Positions 35,646-46,603 of a stretch of DNA of 64,000 nucleotides are shown here, one piece after another. Source of the stretch: Capsicum annuum (taxonomy: Eukaryota > Streptophyta > Magnoliopsida > Solanales > Solanaceae); contig NC_061118.1 of NCBI RefSeq assembly GCF_002878395.1, positions 88,387,910 through 88,451,909 of the forward strand, in the 5' to 3' direction. A program made the position numbers and the translations under genes. Under the pieces are notes generated by a model. It ran no database searches, was not told the origin of the DNA, and was given only the letters and a program-made list of their open reading frames with translations. The stretch's first letter is position 1. Every line of letters begins with the position of its first letter.

Positions 35646-35769
35646 TTTTAATTCGGATGCTGCTGTGAAGATCCTTTCTCAAATCATTCAAGATCTTTAT
35701 AGGGGTGCTGTCATGAGTCGGGGAAAGATGCCAGAAAATCTCAGGAACCAGATTCTTTTGGAATTTAGG
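35646..35769 (+). pseudogene. CACTA gene exon 3
   Basis: After an acceptor (TACAG at 35641-35645) the sequence reads SDAAVKILSQIIQDLYRGAV and MSRGKMPENLRNQILLEFR up to a donor GTATATTC near 35770. The phase does not join cleanly to exon 2, so either the donor is different or a base has been lost. It resembles the linker found before the En/Spm C-terminal domain. Confidence 0.45.
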
Positions 35770-38213
35770 GTATATTCATTTCCATGGTCTTCTTTTCCTT
35801 ACTGATTTATCAATAAAGTTCATGCGATCTAGTATTTGCATGATGAGGTGAACCAAAATATAATAAAAGACTGTCAGTGAAACTGGTGCAAGTTTTCTTT
35901 TTTCAATGTAATAAAAAGATATACACATCTTAAAATGTTGGTCAAAATTTATATCTCCTGACTCTAAGAAATAAAACTATGATAACTAGAAAATAACTCG
36001 AGCAGTAGAAAAGATATTTAAAACAGAGACGAGTGGATTTTTTTCCGATAAATAGTACTAGTATTATATCAAAAGTGAGAACTGAAAGTACAAGGGTAAA
36101 CAAACTACTAGAAAATCTTCTAGTTCAAGCTTAACGATAAACTAGCAACAATTACTCAGAAGGCATTATACAGAGTACGTATTAGAATTTTCAAACAACT
36201 TTGCTATTCTAATCCTGCTACTTGCTCTAAAACAAATCTCCTGGATGATATTTTTTATCAAGATCTTTTGGAGTTATTTTTTCTGTTGGAACAGTCGCAT
36301 ATTTCTCTTCCTTTAAATGTTGTACACAGCCTCAGTTAGCATCATTCCATACACTTGATATCTTGGAATTCTTACCCTAACATAAGCTAACTTTTCTGAG
36401 GATCTTCTTTGATAACCTCTCAGCGATACTTGTAAATGTTTCAACTGATTTCCTAATTTGGGGATTAAATGCTTTGCTTTTTCTCCCCTCCACCCCACTT
36501 GCGCATAAGAGATCCCCTGGTGTCACATTCTTAAAAATTTCCAACATTATATACGTCTATACACACATTCATTACATATATAATTTTAAAATATATACGT
36601 ACATACCTATTATAATGATTGGATTGCACAACCATTTTGATTATCTTGATGTTAGCTTTTACTTGTTATTAATCGGTATGGTCTTCCAGCTAGCCGAACG
36701 ATTCCATCACACCAGGAAGCCCCAAAATTGAATACTAAGATTATTAAATGTTGTCTTTTTCTTTCCGTCTATTTTATTAGTAAGAACTGAGCCAAAATTC
36801 TTAGTTGCACTTCACTTTGTTCTCTCTTTCTCATTCCCACTTCTCCAGCCTACTTTTCTCTATTCACTATATGATTTTTCTACTTTCCAAAATGGTAACA
36901 GAATATTGAGTCATAACTCATAACAAGGTTATTTTCCATTCTCAGTTCTCTCTTCTGCATCCATCTCTCTGTCTGGTGTATCATTTATATCATTGTGCGG
37001 TTTATTGAATATTGTTAATTTCACTTTTCAGTGCACTTTAGCGAGTGTATAGGTGGACATGTGGCATATAGCTAGATCTCATGTATACTAAGTGTGTTTC
37101 TGTTGTAAATGTACATGATTGAATCTCAATGTTTTTCCAACGATACCCCCTCACCTAGTCATTTTTTGAAACGCTCTGAATCATGAATGGTGTTGTTTAC
37201 ATTATGAATGAGTAGGTTTAACAAACATATGATATTTGACAATTCGACATTATCCCGCTACATAGGAACTCTATTGATACTTAACCAGTGTAATAGCATT
37301 CTCTACATATAAGTTGACACATCCCATTCAAAGAACACGTGAAAAAAATTTGTTGCTTCATAGATTTGAGAAAGAATATTTGCTTAGTCTTCGGCTTTGC
37401 AAGAAAATGTTGAATTAAAATAGTCTAGCAAGACGATACTTACAGTTTTTGAGGAAATAAGCCAGGAAGTGCATATATCATTTTGTAATGAACCATAGTT
37501 TAACATGGAAATCGGAATCATGATCCCTAACTGGTATCTGCAGGTTCGGTCCTCTTTTCGATTATAAAGTAATGATTTTTTCTCACAAAGACAGCACTAC
37601 CCATTGCGAATATAAATAAGATGAAGGACTTAAACACCTCTATCTATAATATAATGAGTCAGTGAAGTCCAAAAGACTTTCGTAATGATACGTCTTCTAT
37701 TTTTATGAAATGATAGACAATGTAGACATTTAGATGTTAATGCAGTGCTGTTGTTTTTCCTTCAAAACATTTGGAGTTCCTCTTCTTGCACATTGTCCAT
37801 ATGGTGCACAGAGGTATAGTGTTCTGTAAATCCTTGAGCTACTTTGGCATTTTGATAGTTGTGTGTCTTCATGGGAGGGGAGGTATAGGCTAGTTCAAGC
37901 TGCTCTCTCACTCTTTCTGTTGAGTCCCGCATTGATTGGGGCTTGGATATTTGCCTTTTTATGTGGTCATGGACAATCCTCGCACTAGTTTTTGGGGTTA
38001 AGTCCAAGTTCTGGTTTCTTATCATGATTATCTACCTATTGACTGCGTTAGAGCTCATATCTGATATGGGAATAAGTTTTGTGATTGATGCAGCCACACA
38101 AATTTTTTACCTATTGCAACTTTCTTCAAAATTCTAAACCTTGTTTTTGAACCTGCAATATGTGCCAAAATTTCAATACTTATGCCTTATCATTAAATTA
38201 ATTTTATTTGTAG
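35770..38213. other. CACTA interior, large non-coding stretch (intron or replaced transposase region)
   Basis: This 2.4 kb, where a full element would carry the DDE transposase, shows no transposase motif. It holds an unidentified minus-strand open frame of 61 residues at 36313-36498 and an LTR fragment at 37918-38025. The composition is AT-rich and intron-like. Confidence 0.45.
37918..38025 (+). repeat. Partial LTR of a TRIM/Copia-like element
   Basis: TGTTGAGTCCCGCATTGATT, GTGGTCATGGACAATCCTCG and TTTTTGGGGTTAAGTCC follow the common plant short-LTR pattern starting TGTTGAGTCCCACATTG. No partner LTR or PBS was found. The minus-strand 87-residue open frame over it is a shadow. Confidence 0.5.
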
Positions 38214-38921
38214 AAAAAGGAACTTGGGAGGCCAATAACTCAAGCTAAGGCATTCAAGGATCACACACAAGGAAGAAGAAAACTACTGAAGATCCTGATG
38301 TTTGGGTTGAGCCATGAGCTCAACTGAAATATGTAAACCTCTATTTATAGTAGTTATTATTTTATTTTCTAAATTTATATTCTAATATAATTATCATTAA
38401 ATTCAGAATCGATATCTACAATGCATAGAGGATTTTCGTCAAACTCTATCAGAAGATAGGCGAGACCTACCACTTAGCCAAGAGCAGAATGAGAGAATAT
38501 GGTTAGATACTGTTGGTGGCCCGAGTAGGTATGGATATGCTTATGGTTTGCCCCAACTAACTTTTCGTGAATTTCATTCGAAACTAGAAGGCGTTGGTAG
38601 TTTTCAGGATGATGAGTCAAGGGAGACAATTTTGGCTTGAAGCAGCAAATAGCTGAGCTATCTAGCGAAGATAAGGCCTCACAGGCTAGGAAAAGGCAAA
38701 GAGATATACAGTATGCAGGAATAAAGGACCAATTCGATACATTACTTGCTTTGGAAAGGATTCCCCCTTGTCCCAGTGATGTAGTGCGCCCTCCTCGACC
38801 TCTACAATCTGTACCTATTTCACATAGAGTATATGGTCAATACAGAGATGCGACTGAGGAGTCCAATAGTGATGAAGATGATGAGGATTACTATGTGGAC
38901 AATGCACCACCGCGTTGTTAA
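38214..38921 (+). pseudogene. CACTA gene last exons: En/Spm-type C-terminal domain (Transposase_24-like)
   Basis: Exon 38214-38332 reads KKELGRPITQAKAFKDH, a frame change near 38261, then KKKTTEDPDVWVEP with a stop at 38315. After a short intron, exon 38407-38921 reads SEDRRDLPLSQEQNERIWLD and RYGYAYGLPQ. A second frame change occurs near 38630, then LKQQIAELSSEDK and an acidic tail (EESNSDEDDEDYY), stop at 38919. The pattern is that of the plant Ptta/En/Spm transposase C-terminal family. This protein class is often found with, but is distinct from, the DDE transposase. Two frameshifts and one stop make it a pseudogene. Confidence 0.7.
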
Positions 38922-39239
38922 AGTTGAATATCATCTAGATAATTCACTCTATATATTTTATTGTGGTTTATTTGAATTCTTAGGTGTTTTTGAATCCATT
39001 AAAACATTAAAGTAGTATGAACAATAGTATTGTTAAATAACTTATGACTTTTATGTTTTGTTCATTCAATTTCAAGGTATTTAAATTTATTTTCATTTTG
39101 TGGTTATTAGATTATATTTACTTGTGTTTGTTGTAGTTTGATTGATTGGTGGGAGTTTTTGGAGCTTGATTTAATTGATTATATTGTATATATTATTAAA
39201 TTAAACTAAAATGGTAGGTATTTGTAAAAGCTATTGTTT

Positions 39240-39740
39240 TGCAAAAAGAGACCTCATGAGGTTGCTATTTCACATTTTTATTTTTTTGCAAATGCACAAA
39301 AATGACTTAATGAGGTCTCTTTTTCACGATTTCATTTTCTATATGCTTAAATAAGAGACTGCAATAGGTCGCTTATGTTTTAAATAAATTGTTTAGAAAA
39401 AAAATTTAGTAAATAATAGTCACCCCATGAGGTGTCTTTTAATTAAAAAAATAAAAATAAGAAAAACAAATAGAGACCTCATGAGGTCACTTTTTAATAA
39501 AATAATAATAAATATAAAAAATAATTTAGAGACCTCACGAGGTCTCTTTTTTGTAAAAATCAAGAAATAACCTAGTGACCTCGTGAGGTTGTTTTTAAGC
39601 GACTGGAAGAGGTCTCTTAGAAAAAGCGACCTATGTTTTGGAGACCATCAATTGAGGTCGCTTTTGAAGTCTCTTTTTAAGGGAAAGAGACCTCATGAGG
39701 TCTCTTTTTTAAGTCTCTTTTTATAGATTTTTTAGTAGTG
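39240..39740. repeat. CACTA right end: dense palindromic subterminal repeats and TIR
   Basis: At least eight GACCTC/GAGGTC half-sites or full palindromes lie here, for example near 39250, 39317, 39480, 39531, 39577 and 39694. The best, AGAGACCTCATGAGGTCTCT near 39691-39710, is a perfect 20-base palindrome. The terminal repeat AGATTTTTTAGTAGTG closes the element at 39740. There are more copies here than on the left, as is common in this class. Confidence 0.85.
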
Positions 39741-40300
39741 ATAGGTGGTTTGTGGAAAGCTTTTCTTCGATAGTTGTTCCTTTGACTAAGTTAACTCAGA
39801 AAAAGGTAAAATTTTCTTAGTCGCAAGTATGTGAAAGGAGTTTGGAGAAGCTTAAGGATAAGGTAACTTTGGCTCCAGTTTTGACACTACTTAAAGGTAA
39901 TGAGAGGTTTGTGGTTTACTGTGATGCATGTAGGGTGGAGCTTGGTTGTGTTTTGATGCATCATGGGAAGGTGATTGTTTATGCCTCCAGGAAGTTAAAG
40001 ATGCTTGAAAGGAATGATCCTACTCATTATTTGGAGCTGTTGGTGGTGGTTTTTGCATTGAAAATATGGAGGTATTATTTGTATCGAGTGCACATAGATA
40101 TATTTTCTGATCATAAGAGTCTACAGTATGTGTTTACTTAGAAAGAGCTAAATCTCAGGTAGAAGCGATAGTTGGAGCTTCTCAAGGACTATGATATGAA
40201 TCTTCACTATCATCCAGGTAAGGCTAATGTTATTGGTAATGCTCTTTTCAGGTTATCCATGGGGAGCTTAGGTCATGTGGATATGGAGAAGTGGGAAATG
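39741..40300 (+). pseudogene. G1b RT end and RNase H remnant (right of the CACTA element)
   Basis: The RT connection resumes directly at 39741. RNase H is open in 39842-40141: [40 protein letters not shown] and [13 protein letters not shown]. The first catalytic Asp is kept (YCDA), unlike in G1a. A stop after FT at 40139 is shared with G1a at the same place. The block MNLHYHPGKANVIGNALFRL follows in 40172-40471. Confidence 0.8.
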
Positions 40301-41560
40301 GTGAAGGACATTCACCGCTTGTATAATCTTGGAGTTCGTCTCTTGCGCTCCGATGATGGTGTTGTGTTGGTACAAGAAGCGGTTCAGTTGTCTCTTTGTG
40401 TAGAGATTAAGGAAAAAAAAGTGCTAGATCTTATCATGATGAAAATCAAGAATGATGTAGGTAGAAAATAGGTAATGGTATTTTTGATCAATGGTGATGG
40501 TACTTTATGGTACCAAGGGAGGTCATGTTTTCTTGATGTTGATGGGTTGAGACAAAGAATTTTGGCTAAGGTGCATGCTCTATATTAGTCATTCTGGTCT
40601 GACAAAGATATATCATGATCTTAAGGAGATATATTAGTGGAATAGTATAAAAAGGGACGTGGCTGATTTTGTGGCTAATCATATAGTGTGTCAACAAGTT
40701 AAAGTTGAGCACATGAGGCCTGGATGGTTGTATCAAGAAATGATTTTCCCCAAATGAAAATGGGAGGTGCTCAAAATAGATTTTGTTACCGATCTTCCTC
40801 GGCCGCGAAACCAATTTGATTCGATTTGGTTTATCATGGATAGGATGATGATGTCTACTCTCTTCTTGCCGGTGAGGACTACCTTTTTGGTGGAGCATTA
40901 TACTAATTTGTATCTTCAGGAGGTTGTGAAGATGCATAGGGTACCTATTTTGATTATCTCTAATCATGGTATGCAATTTTTATCTCATTTCTGATGGTCT
41001 TTTCAGAAAGGATTGGGTACTAAGGTGAGTCTGAGTAGTGCTTTTCATCCTCAGATAAATAGGCTAGCATAAAGGACTATTCAGATAGTGGAGGATATGA
41101 TTCAAGCATGTGTGATTGATTATGGTGGGAATCAAGTTTAACATCTACCTTTGATAGAGTTTGCTTACAATAATAGCGATCATTCTAGTATTGCGATGGA
41201 CTTTTTTGAGGCATTATATGTTAGGCGGTGTAGGTCTCCTATTGGCTGGTTTGGGCTTGGTAGGGCGAACATGTTTGGTCTGAATTTATTTTATCAGGCT
41301 ATGGTAAAGGTGAATGTGATTCAAGAAAGGCTTAAGGCTCTCCAAAGTCGCCAAAAGTCCTACACGGATATAAGGTGTAGAGACTTGGAGTTTGAGGTTG
41401 GAGATAAGGTGTTCCTAAAGGTATCTCCTATGAAGAGAATAATGTTGTTTGGTAAAAAAGGAAAGCTCAGTCCCTGGTTTGTGGTCCTTATGCAATTTTA
41501 CAGAGGGTTGGTGCTGTTGCCTATGAATTGGAGTTGCCATCTTTTTTGAGCTCCATTCAT
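40301..41560 (+). pseudogene. G1b integrase remnant
   Basis: The H2C2 region lies at about 40575-40720 (IVCQQVKVEHMRPG). The core is open in 40767-40994: IDFVTDLPRPRNQFDSIWFI, MDRMMMSTLFLPVRTTFLVE and ISNHGMQF. The second catalytic Asp is Asn here (SNHG), and the catalytic Glu position is a stop (near 41070). The rest is open in 41151-41549 (AMDFFEALYVRRCRSPIGWF, VGDKVFLKVSPM). Enzymatically dead. Confidence 0.8.
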
Positions 41561-41850
41561 CTAGTATTTCATGTCTCCATGTTGAGGAGGTTTCTTGGTG
41601 ATCTTTTTTTGGTAATTCCCTTAGAGTGCCTGGGTATCTTAAAATTTTTGTCTTATGAAGATATTTTGTTGAGATCTTGGATAGAAAGGTTCATCAGTTA
41701 TGGACCAAAGATGTGGCCTTTGTTAAGGTTCTATGGCAGAACGACAAAGTGGAAGAGGCTACATGGGAAACGGAGGAGGACATAAATTCCAAGTATCCGC
41801 ATCTATTTTCTGCTCTTGGGATTCATGCGGAAGGTATGTGTTCTTGAACA
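41561..41850 (+). pseudogene. G1b integrase C-terminal, chromodomain-like tail
   Basis: SIHLVFHVSMLRRFLGDL (open 41528-41785) is followed by a shifted LSYEDI and the tail with KVLWQNDKVEEATWETEEDI-like sequence across 41733-41800. It is the same tail type as in G1a, with a frameshift near 41655 and another near 41740. Confidence 0.6.
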
Positions 41851-42005
41851 TATCTTTATTTTCTAAGTTCTTTAAGGAAAAAATTAATATCTTTGTATCT
41901 GCAATTTCTAACTTGGTTAAAAGTTGTATTGATATTTGATAATGCAAATGAATTATGCTCATGGTTACCCTACCTTGTCCATCATTCAGGGAAAAATGTT
42001 CCTAC

Positions 42006-42015
42006 TGGGGGAGAC
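42006..42015 (+). promoter_or_regulatory. G1b polypurine tract
   Basis: A purine-rich CTGGGGGAGA/C block directly precedes TGAAACACCCTGGG of LTR3. Confidence 0.8.
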
Positions 42016-43064
42016 TGAAACACCCTGGGTTTCTGGCCCTTAGAAAATTTTCTATATTTCTGGTCTCTAGAAAGGATACGACTAAGGGAAATAACTCGTA
42101 CACTGGGATATAAGTGGTATGAGTTAGTCGTATGCTGACTAGTGTTGGTTGATGGGTTGGATTTTGTTTCTAGAATGGGTATGATTTGGGTCATACGAGT
42201 CATATCGATGGATATAGGTTGTTTGGTTACTTTATTTAATCTTATTCTTGGAGACTTCAGTTGGATCTCAGTATGAGTGGCTTACCAAGAGCCATAAGCT
42301 GGGGTACAAGTCGTACCATAGACTCATATGGTGGGTAGTGTTCAATCCTCTTGGGAATATATTTTTCCAGGGGTACGAATCATGGGTTCTATTCGTATAC
42401 TTGGATACAACATGGTTTGGGGTGAGTCTTACCTTGGACAGTGTTGGGTCCAAGGGAGATGACCTTGGGCACGAGTGGTAGATACCACACGTATTGGAGG
42501 GAATGACTAGTATGGATAGTCGTATCCACCTAACGAGATTTTTTGGAGTTTATGTAAGGGAATTATAGATATTTATCGACTTAAAGTGGTGAGCTTTCAT
42601 CTTTCCAGAAGGCTTCATTTCATGAATGTTATTTCATACTTTTGTTCGTTAATGGATTTTAGTTTTGGCTATGGTTGGGGGCATGTCCTAACCAAATTTC
42701 GGTATTCGTTTGGTTGGAGGATTTTGTGGAACTACTATTGGTGGTAGGGCGGGATCGGTATTGGTGGAAGCTTTGGTATTGGGGCTGATACCAGTGGACT
42801 AAATTTCTCACTGTTCCATCATATTTTATTGTTAGATTATATGTAATTATTACGGATCTCATAGGGTTATGGTTTGTGGTTTCGTTTGGCTATTGGTTGG
42901 GTTCGAATAGTTACACTATTTGGATAGTTTATTTTCTTATATGTTCGAAATTTAGCCAACTCAAGGTAGGCAGTTAGAGGCTGGGTTGGATAACGGGGAT
43001 GGTCTCCGGTCCCGATCGAACTTGACACACCCATTACGACAAGGCCTCGGGTCGGGTTGTGTCA
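42016..43064 (+). repeat. G1 LTR3 (shortened, 1049 bases)
   Basis: It starts TGAAACACCCTGGG and ends GGGTTGTGTCA. It keeps the block from about 29170 of LTR2 (AGTGGTGAGCTTTCATC) that LTR1 lacks, but misses LTR2 27800-29170. LTR1 and LTR3 were therefore shortened by different deletions. The open frames on both strands inside it (for example 42248-42481) are chance. Confidence 0.8.
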
Positions 43065-44660
43065 ACTCATCATAGGAGACTTACTCATAACCACTCACAT
43101 ATATTTAATTTATCACAGGAATAGGTATAAGAATGAAATTACGCTAACTCTCACAAAGAATTCATAAGTTACACAGGATGAACTATAGGCTTTCCCTTAG
43201 TATAGTACTCCACTAATTTTAGTATGTTAAAGCTTAGGATCAAGTAGGACTTTGTGGGTAGTAATGTAGGCTAAGGGATAGGTAGGAACTATTTTTGCCA
43301 AGAATAGTGGCTATCTTCCCTAAGAACTTTAATACTTCACAATAAATTAAGATCAATCTCTAAATTACCACACTTTTGACCACCTCAACCCTCTCATTCT
43401 CTTGTGTTTGGCCTCATCTCATATAACAAATTCACAATTATTATGGAGGAAGTATTCTTCGTCAACTAATGATCAAATTCTAACACAATTTATCTTTTTT
43501 GTTTCATTACCTTACTCCCAACCACCACACATAACTTTTTTTAACACCAATAGTTGCTTTTTTGGGGCTTCACTTTAACGTTTTCCATACTTATTTTCTT
43601 ACTCCTTAACCAAATTGATTTTCAACTAAAGCGCTTAGGAGCTTTGGATTAATATAAGGTCAATCAAAGAAAGGGAACATGCTACATATGTGAATACCAA
43701 AGAATATGGTCTAATTGCTCAACGGTGCTAACTAGGATCATATACAAGGGTAGGTAAAAGAGGTATAAAACATGGCTATCAAAGAAATGCCTATATCATA
43801 TCCTAAACCCACACTCTTTATATCTCTTTGCATACATACCAAACAAGTTCTAGACATCAAAATGAACTAAGGAATACAACAAAAATATCACTCACATATG
43901 GCACATGCTCAAATAAAGCACAATCATCATAAACTATAAACCAGACAAGCACACGAATTCAACATTAAGCCAACAACGTTCAAGAGTCATATTCATAAGA
44001 CTAGGAGTCTCAAAAGTAATTATTCGACATAATCACATGCTTTCACAACCAAAACAACTTGCATCATGAAATTGCACATAGCACTAACAAGAAAATCTCA
44101 CTTGACTAACACAAAAAATTTAAAATTTACTCCTAAAAAGAAAAAGATTACTAGGTTCAAAGGGAGTCTTCGTGGAAAAGAACCAAAAATAACAACTATG
44201 GGGTGGGTGAAGTGTACACCTATTAAACTAGCACCAACAACTAAAAACTAACAAAAAAAATATTTTTATAATTTTTTTCAACTTTACTTAAAAACTAGAA
44301 AAAAAACTATGAAATAAGACCCTATATCATCACTTCACCCAAAACCATGTAAATTTCCCCACCCCATACTTAAATAAATACTTTGTCCCCAAAGTAAACT
44401 CAAAATTAAGGATAGAAATAATCTCAAAAGCCTCTTGTCCTAGCTAGCAACTCATTTAATCATTGCTGAGGTCAGGTGGACCCTACACCCTGTCTTTACT
44501 ATGCTCCTTAGCTCAAGTCTCTGGTACTCCTAATTCTCACCAAACTGTGACTTAAAATAACTAAAACACCTACCTTAACATGGATTGCCTCCTAATAAAT
44601 GCCTGATTTAGTGTCATGGCATGACCCACTTTACTGCTGCTCAGCCATATTCTATCATCA
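43065..44660 (-). other. P2 non-coding post-pol region
   Basis: It matches the reverse of P1 12960-13900: GGCTATCAAAGAAATGCCTA at 43772, TCTAGACATC near 43852 and TAAATGCCTGATTTAGTGTC near 44599. It has no gene. The 43065-43300 end has no P1 counterpart in the window because P1 is truncated. Confidence 0.7.
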
Positions 44661-44899
44661 TTTTTATCCTACTTGGAGGATATATTCTCACTCATTTTTG
44701 ACCTCTTAAGTGTGTTCTCTCAAGGTAATAATCATTTTACACATTAGCCTTGTGAGTATCCTTCTCAATTTTCAGAACTTTGGGCTTCGGTGATGGCTTG
44801 GGAAACCCTATAAGAGAGTTCAAAAATGTCTTTAATGGTGCATTTCCCACCACCCACAATCATCCACTTTCATGGTGGTTATTATGCACAAGTACTTAT

Positions 44900-45335
44900 A
44901 ATGGGAAAGTGGATTGAGTTTTTTTATAGATTTTGAAAGACACCTCTTCATCATCTAATCTTATTTTGAGTTACCTTTTCTCACATTAATCAATTCTCCA
45001 CCCATCACCAAAAATAGACATTCCAAGATAATCGGCACCCCGTTAACTAACACATAGTCAAGAACAATAAGTTAGTAGGGATAATAAGCTTCCCAACCTT
45101 TATTAGCATATCCTAAATAATTCCTTCAAGATGGACCTGGATTCTGTCTACCATCTGCAGCACCACAAAGCATGGTCTTAACTTTCCCAAACCAAGCATG
45201 TTGAACCCTGATAGGGGAATAAAATTTATACTTTCTCCAAAATTACTCAAGGCATGGACCACCTCATTGTCACCAATTTGTATGGGTAAGGTGAAATTCC
45301 TTGGGTCCTTACTCTTCTTAGGCATCTTTTTCATT
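44900..45335 (-). pseudogene. P2 aspartic protease remnant
   Basis: The minus-strand open frame 45334-45113 reads KKSKDPRNFTLPIQIGDNEV followed by VHALSNFGESINFIPLSGF. The active-site D-x-G appears as NFGES (45231-45248), so the catalytic Asp is lost. Lower coordinates continue with MLIKVGKLIIPTN and an IILECPFL block after stops. The start at KKMPKKS is not the true start; the frame comes from the gag spacer. Confidence 0.75.
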
Positions 45336-45603
45336 GCTACAGAGCTTCACTCTTCAATGAGTGCTACCGTTTCAATGTCCTACAACTTTATCATATTAGT
45401 CACCATGTCCTTTAGGTACTTGGTATACTTAGGAATGCCATTCAAAACATATAAAAGAGGAACGTTAATATGAAGTTCTCTGATCATGTCAAAGAACTTC
45501 TTAAAGCAAACATCCTCTTTATCCTTTTTAAGCCTCTGCAAGAATGGTGGTAGTGGTCTTTCTAGTAAACTCTCTGCAACCTTTTCTTTTGGGTACTGAG
45601 ACT
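45336..45603 (-). pseudogene. P2 gag-protease spacer fragment
   Basis: The minus strand reads LLERPLPPFLQRLKKDKEDV, FKKFFDMIRELHINVPLLYV and GIPKYTKYLKDM before stops near 45385 and 45355. This matches the P1 spacer at 12060-12230. The rest of gag lies beyond the G3 insertion, presumably off the right edge. Confidence 0.7.
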
Positions 45604-46603
45604 GTCACATCCAAATTTGTTAGGTCATGATGGTGCCTACAATAACCTACCAGTAGGAAACACAACCGCGTAGTCCGAAACTAGTAGTAATAGACTACCA
45701 AGAGAAATAAAGGGAATAATGTAGAATAGATAAAATAAAAGACTAACATACATAAGATAAACCCAAAACCAAGTAAAATCAGAACATGAGCTTCTACAAT
45801 CAACAAGTATACAAATAAGGTACAGAATGAATATACAGATACAACTATTTCTGAATATAACCTCGAGATCAGTCTAGTACATAAGAGTGAGAAAAGTAAT
45901 ACTCCAAAAGCCAGGAGCTCACCCTATATCTCTGAACCATATCTACTTCGGATGATGCACTCTACAATGGTGATAACCCATACTATGATTTAAAGGCTAC
46001 AGAAGTATAGTATGAGTGCCAACACATTGTACACAGTAGGCAACTACCGACTGAGCTCTAAAGATAATGCAAATATACATAATATATATGCAAAAATATA
46101 AAAAACACCTAAATATTCAACAACTGCATCATAAAGTTAGTGAGATAATATGTATAAACTATCCTATTCAGGTCCAAGAAACTAATATAATAGGGCTAAG
46201 GAGGTATTAAGGATGAACTATTCCATTCTAGCCATACTTAGGAACCTCAATACTATACCATATATCACTGGCCAATGTAAGAATTAAGGGTAAAAAAAGA
46301 TATATTTAAGTATACAAGGCCAAGGTATAAATATACAATCTTAATAAGTGAAAGAAGAAAGGGATATACGGCAATACCATATCCACATATAGATAGATAT
46401 ACATATGTACATAAACAAGGCCAACTCATGCTGCAACGTAAATCACCAGACTTGCATCTTAAGAATTTGTACTCATAGTTGAAACTATTTCAAGTATTCT
46501 TAGAGTTTCTAATCCATCCATCTAATTCTGAGATATTCATGCATAGTAAAATAATTACAAGATAAAAGAGCTAGAATTATACCTCAAGTATCAGTACCGA
46601 ATC
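45604..46603 (-). repeat. G3 3' LTR, part 1 (interrupted by G2)
   Basis: It aligns in the same direction with the second G3 LTR from 61229 onward, for example GACTACCAAGAGAAATAAAG at 45695 and 61319. The LTR terminus TGTCACATCC at 45604 is the inverted end of a minus-strand LTR. The alignment breaks at 46603 and continues at 55008 past the G2 element. Confidence 0.8.

Larger units (their letters stand above)
32529..39740 (+). mobile_element. CACTA (En/Spm-type) transposon, 7212 bases, inserted in G1b pol
   Basis: The left end is CACTACTAAAAAAGCT and the right end is the inverse of CACTACTAAAAAATCT (15 of 16 match). The 3-base target duplication ATA lies at 32526-32528 and 39741-39743. Removing the element and one ATA brings the RT-RNase H connection of the Gypsy host back into line with G1a at 24975-25010. 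Subterminal regions are packed with GACCTCATGAGGTC palindromes. Inside is a spliced but broken gene with a transposase-associated domain and an En/Spm C-terminal domain. I see no DDE transposase (TNP2/Transposase_21), so this copy is non-autonomous. Confidence 0.9.
21219..43064 (+). mobile_element. G1: tandem Gypsy (chromovirus-like) array LTR-internal-LTR-internal-LTR
   Basis: Three LTRs of one family (21219-22160, 27268-29700, 42016-43064) enclose two internal regions, each with its own PBS, gag, protease, RT, RNase H, integrase and PPT. The middle LTR is shared. The pentamers outside the outer LTRs are TCTCA (21214-21218) and ACTCA (43065-43069), which agree at 4 of 5 positions, as expected if the whole array sits in one original target site. 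The second internal region is enlarged by a CACTA element. Protein order (protease, RT, RNase H, integrase) is Gypsy. The integrase C-terminus with an ILDRQV block suggests a Tekay/Del-like chromovirus. Confidence 0.8.
43065..45603 (-). mobile_element. P2 part 2: post-pol leader, protease and gag C-terminus, minus strand
   Basis: Read from 45603 downward: gag-protease spacer, aspartic protease, then within about 300 bases the TTAAATCAGG/GGCAATCC leader seen in P1. No RT, RNase H or integrase lies between. This repeats the pol-less layout of P1. The right side is cut by the G3 LTR at 45604, the left side by the G1 array at 43064. Confidence 0.7.

Noticed and set aside
36313..36498. Host gene fragment captured by the CACTA element (Pack-CACTA cargo)
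   Set aside because: The 61-residue minus-strand frame matches no family I recognise and has no splice context; not enough to call a capture.
32594..39712. CRISPR-like repeat array
   Set aside because: The repeated palindromes are irregularly spaced, cluster at both ends of one transposon and sit in plant DNA.
40566..40976. 136-residue minus-strand open frame
   Set aside because: Antisense shadow of the G1b integrase core.
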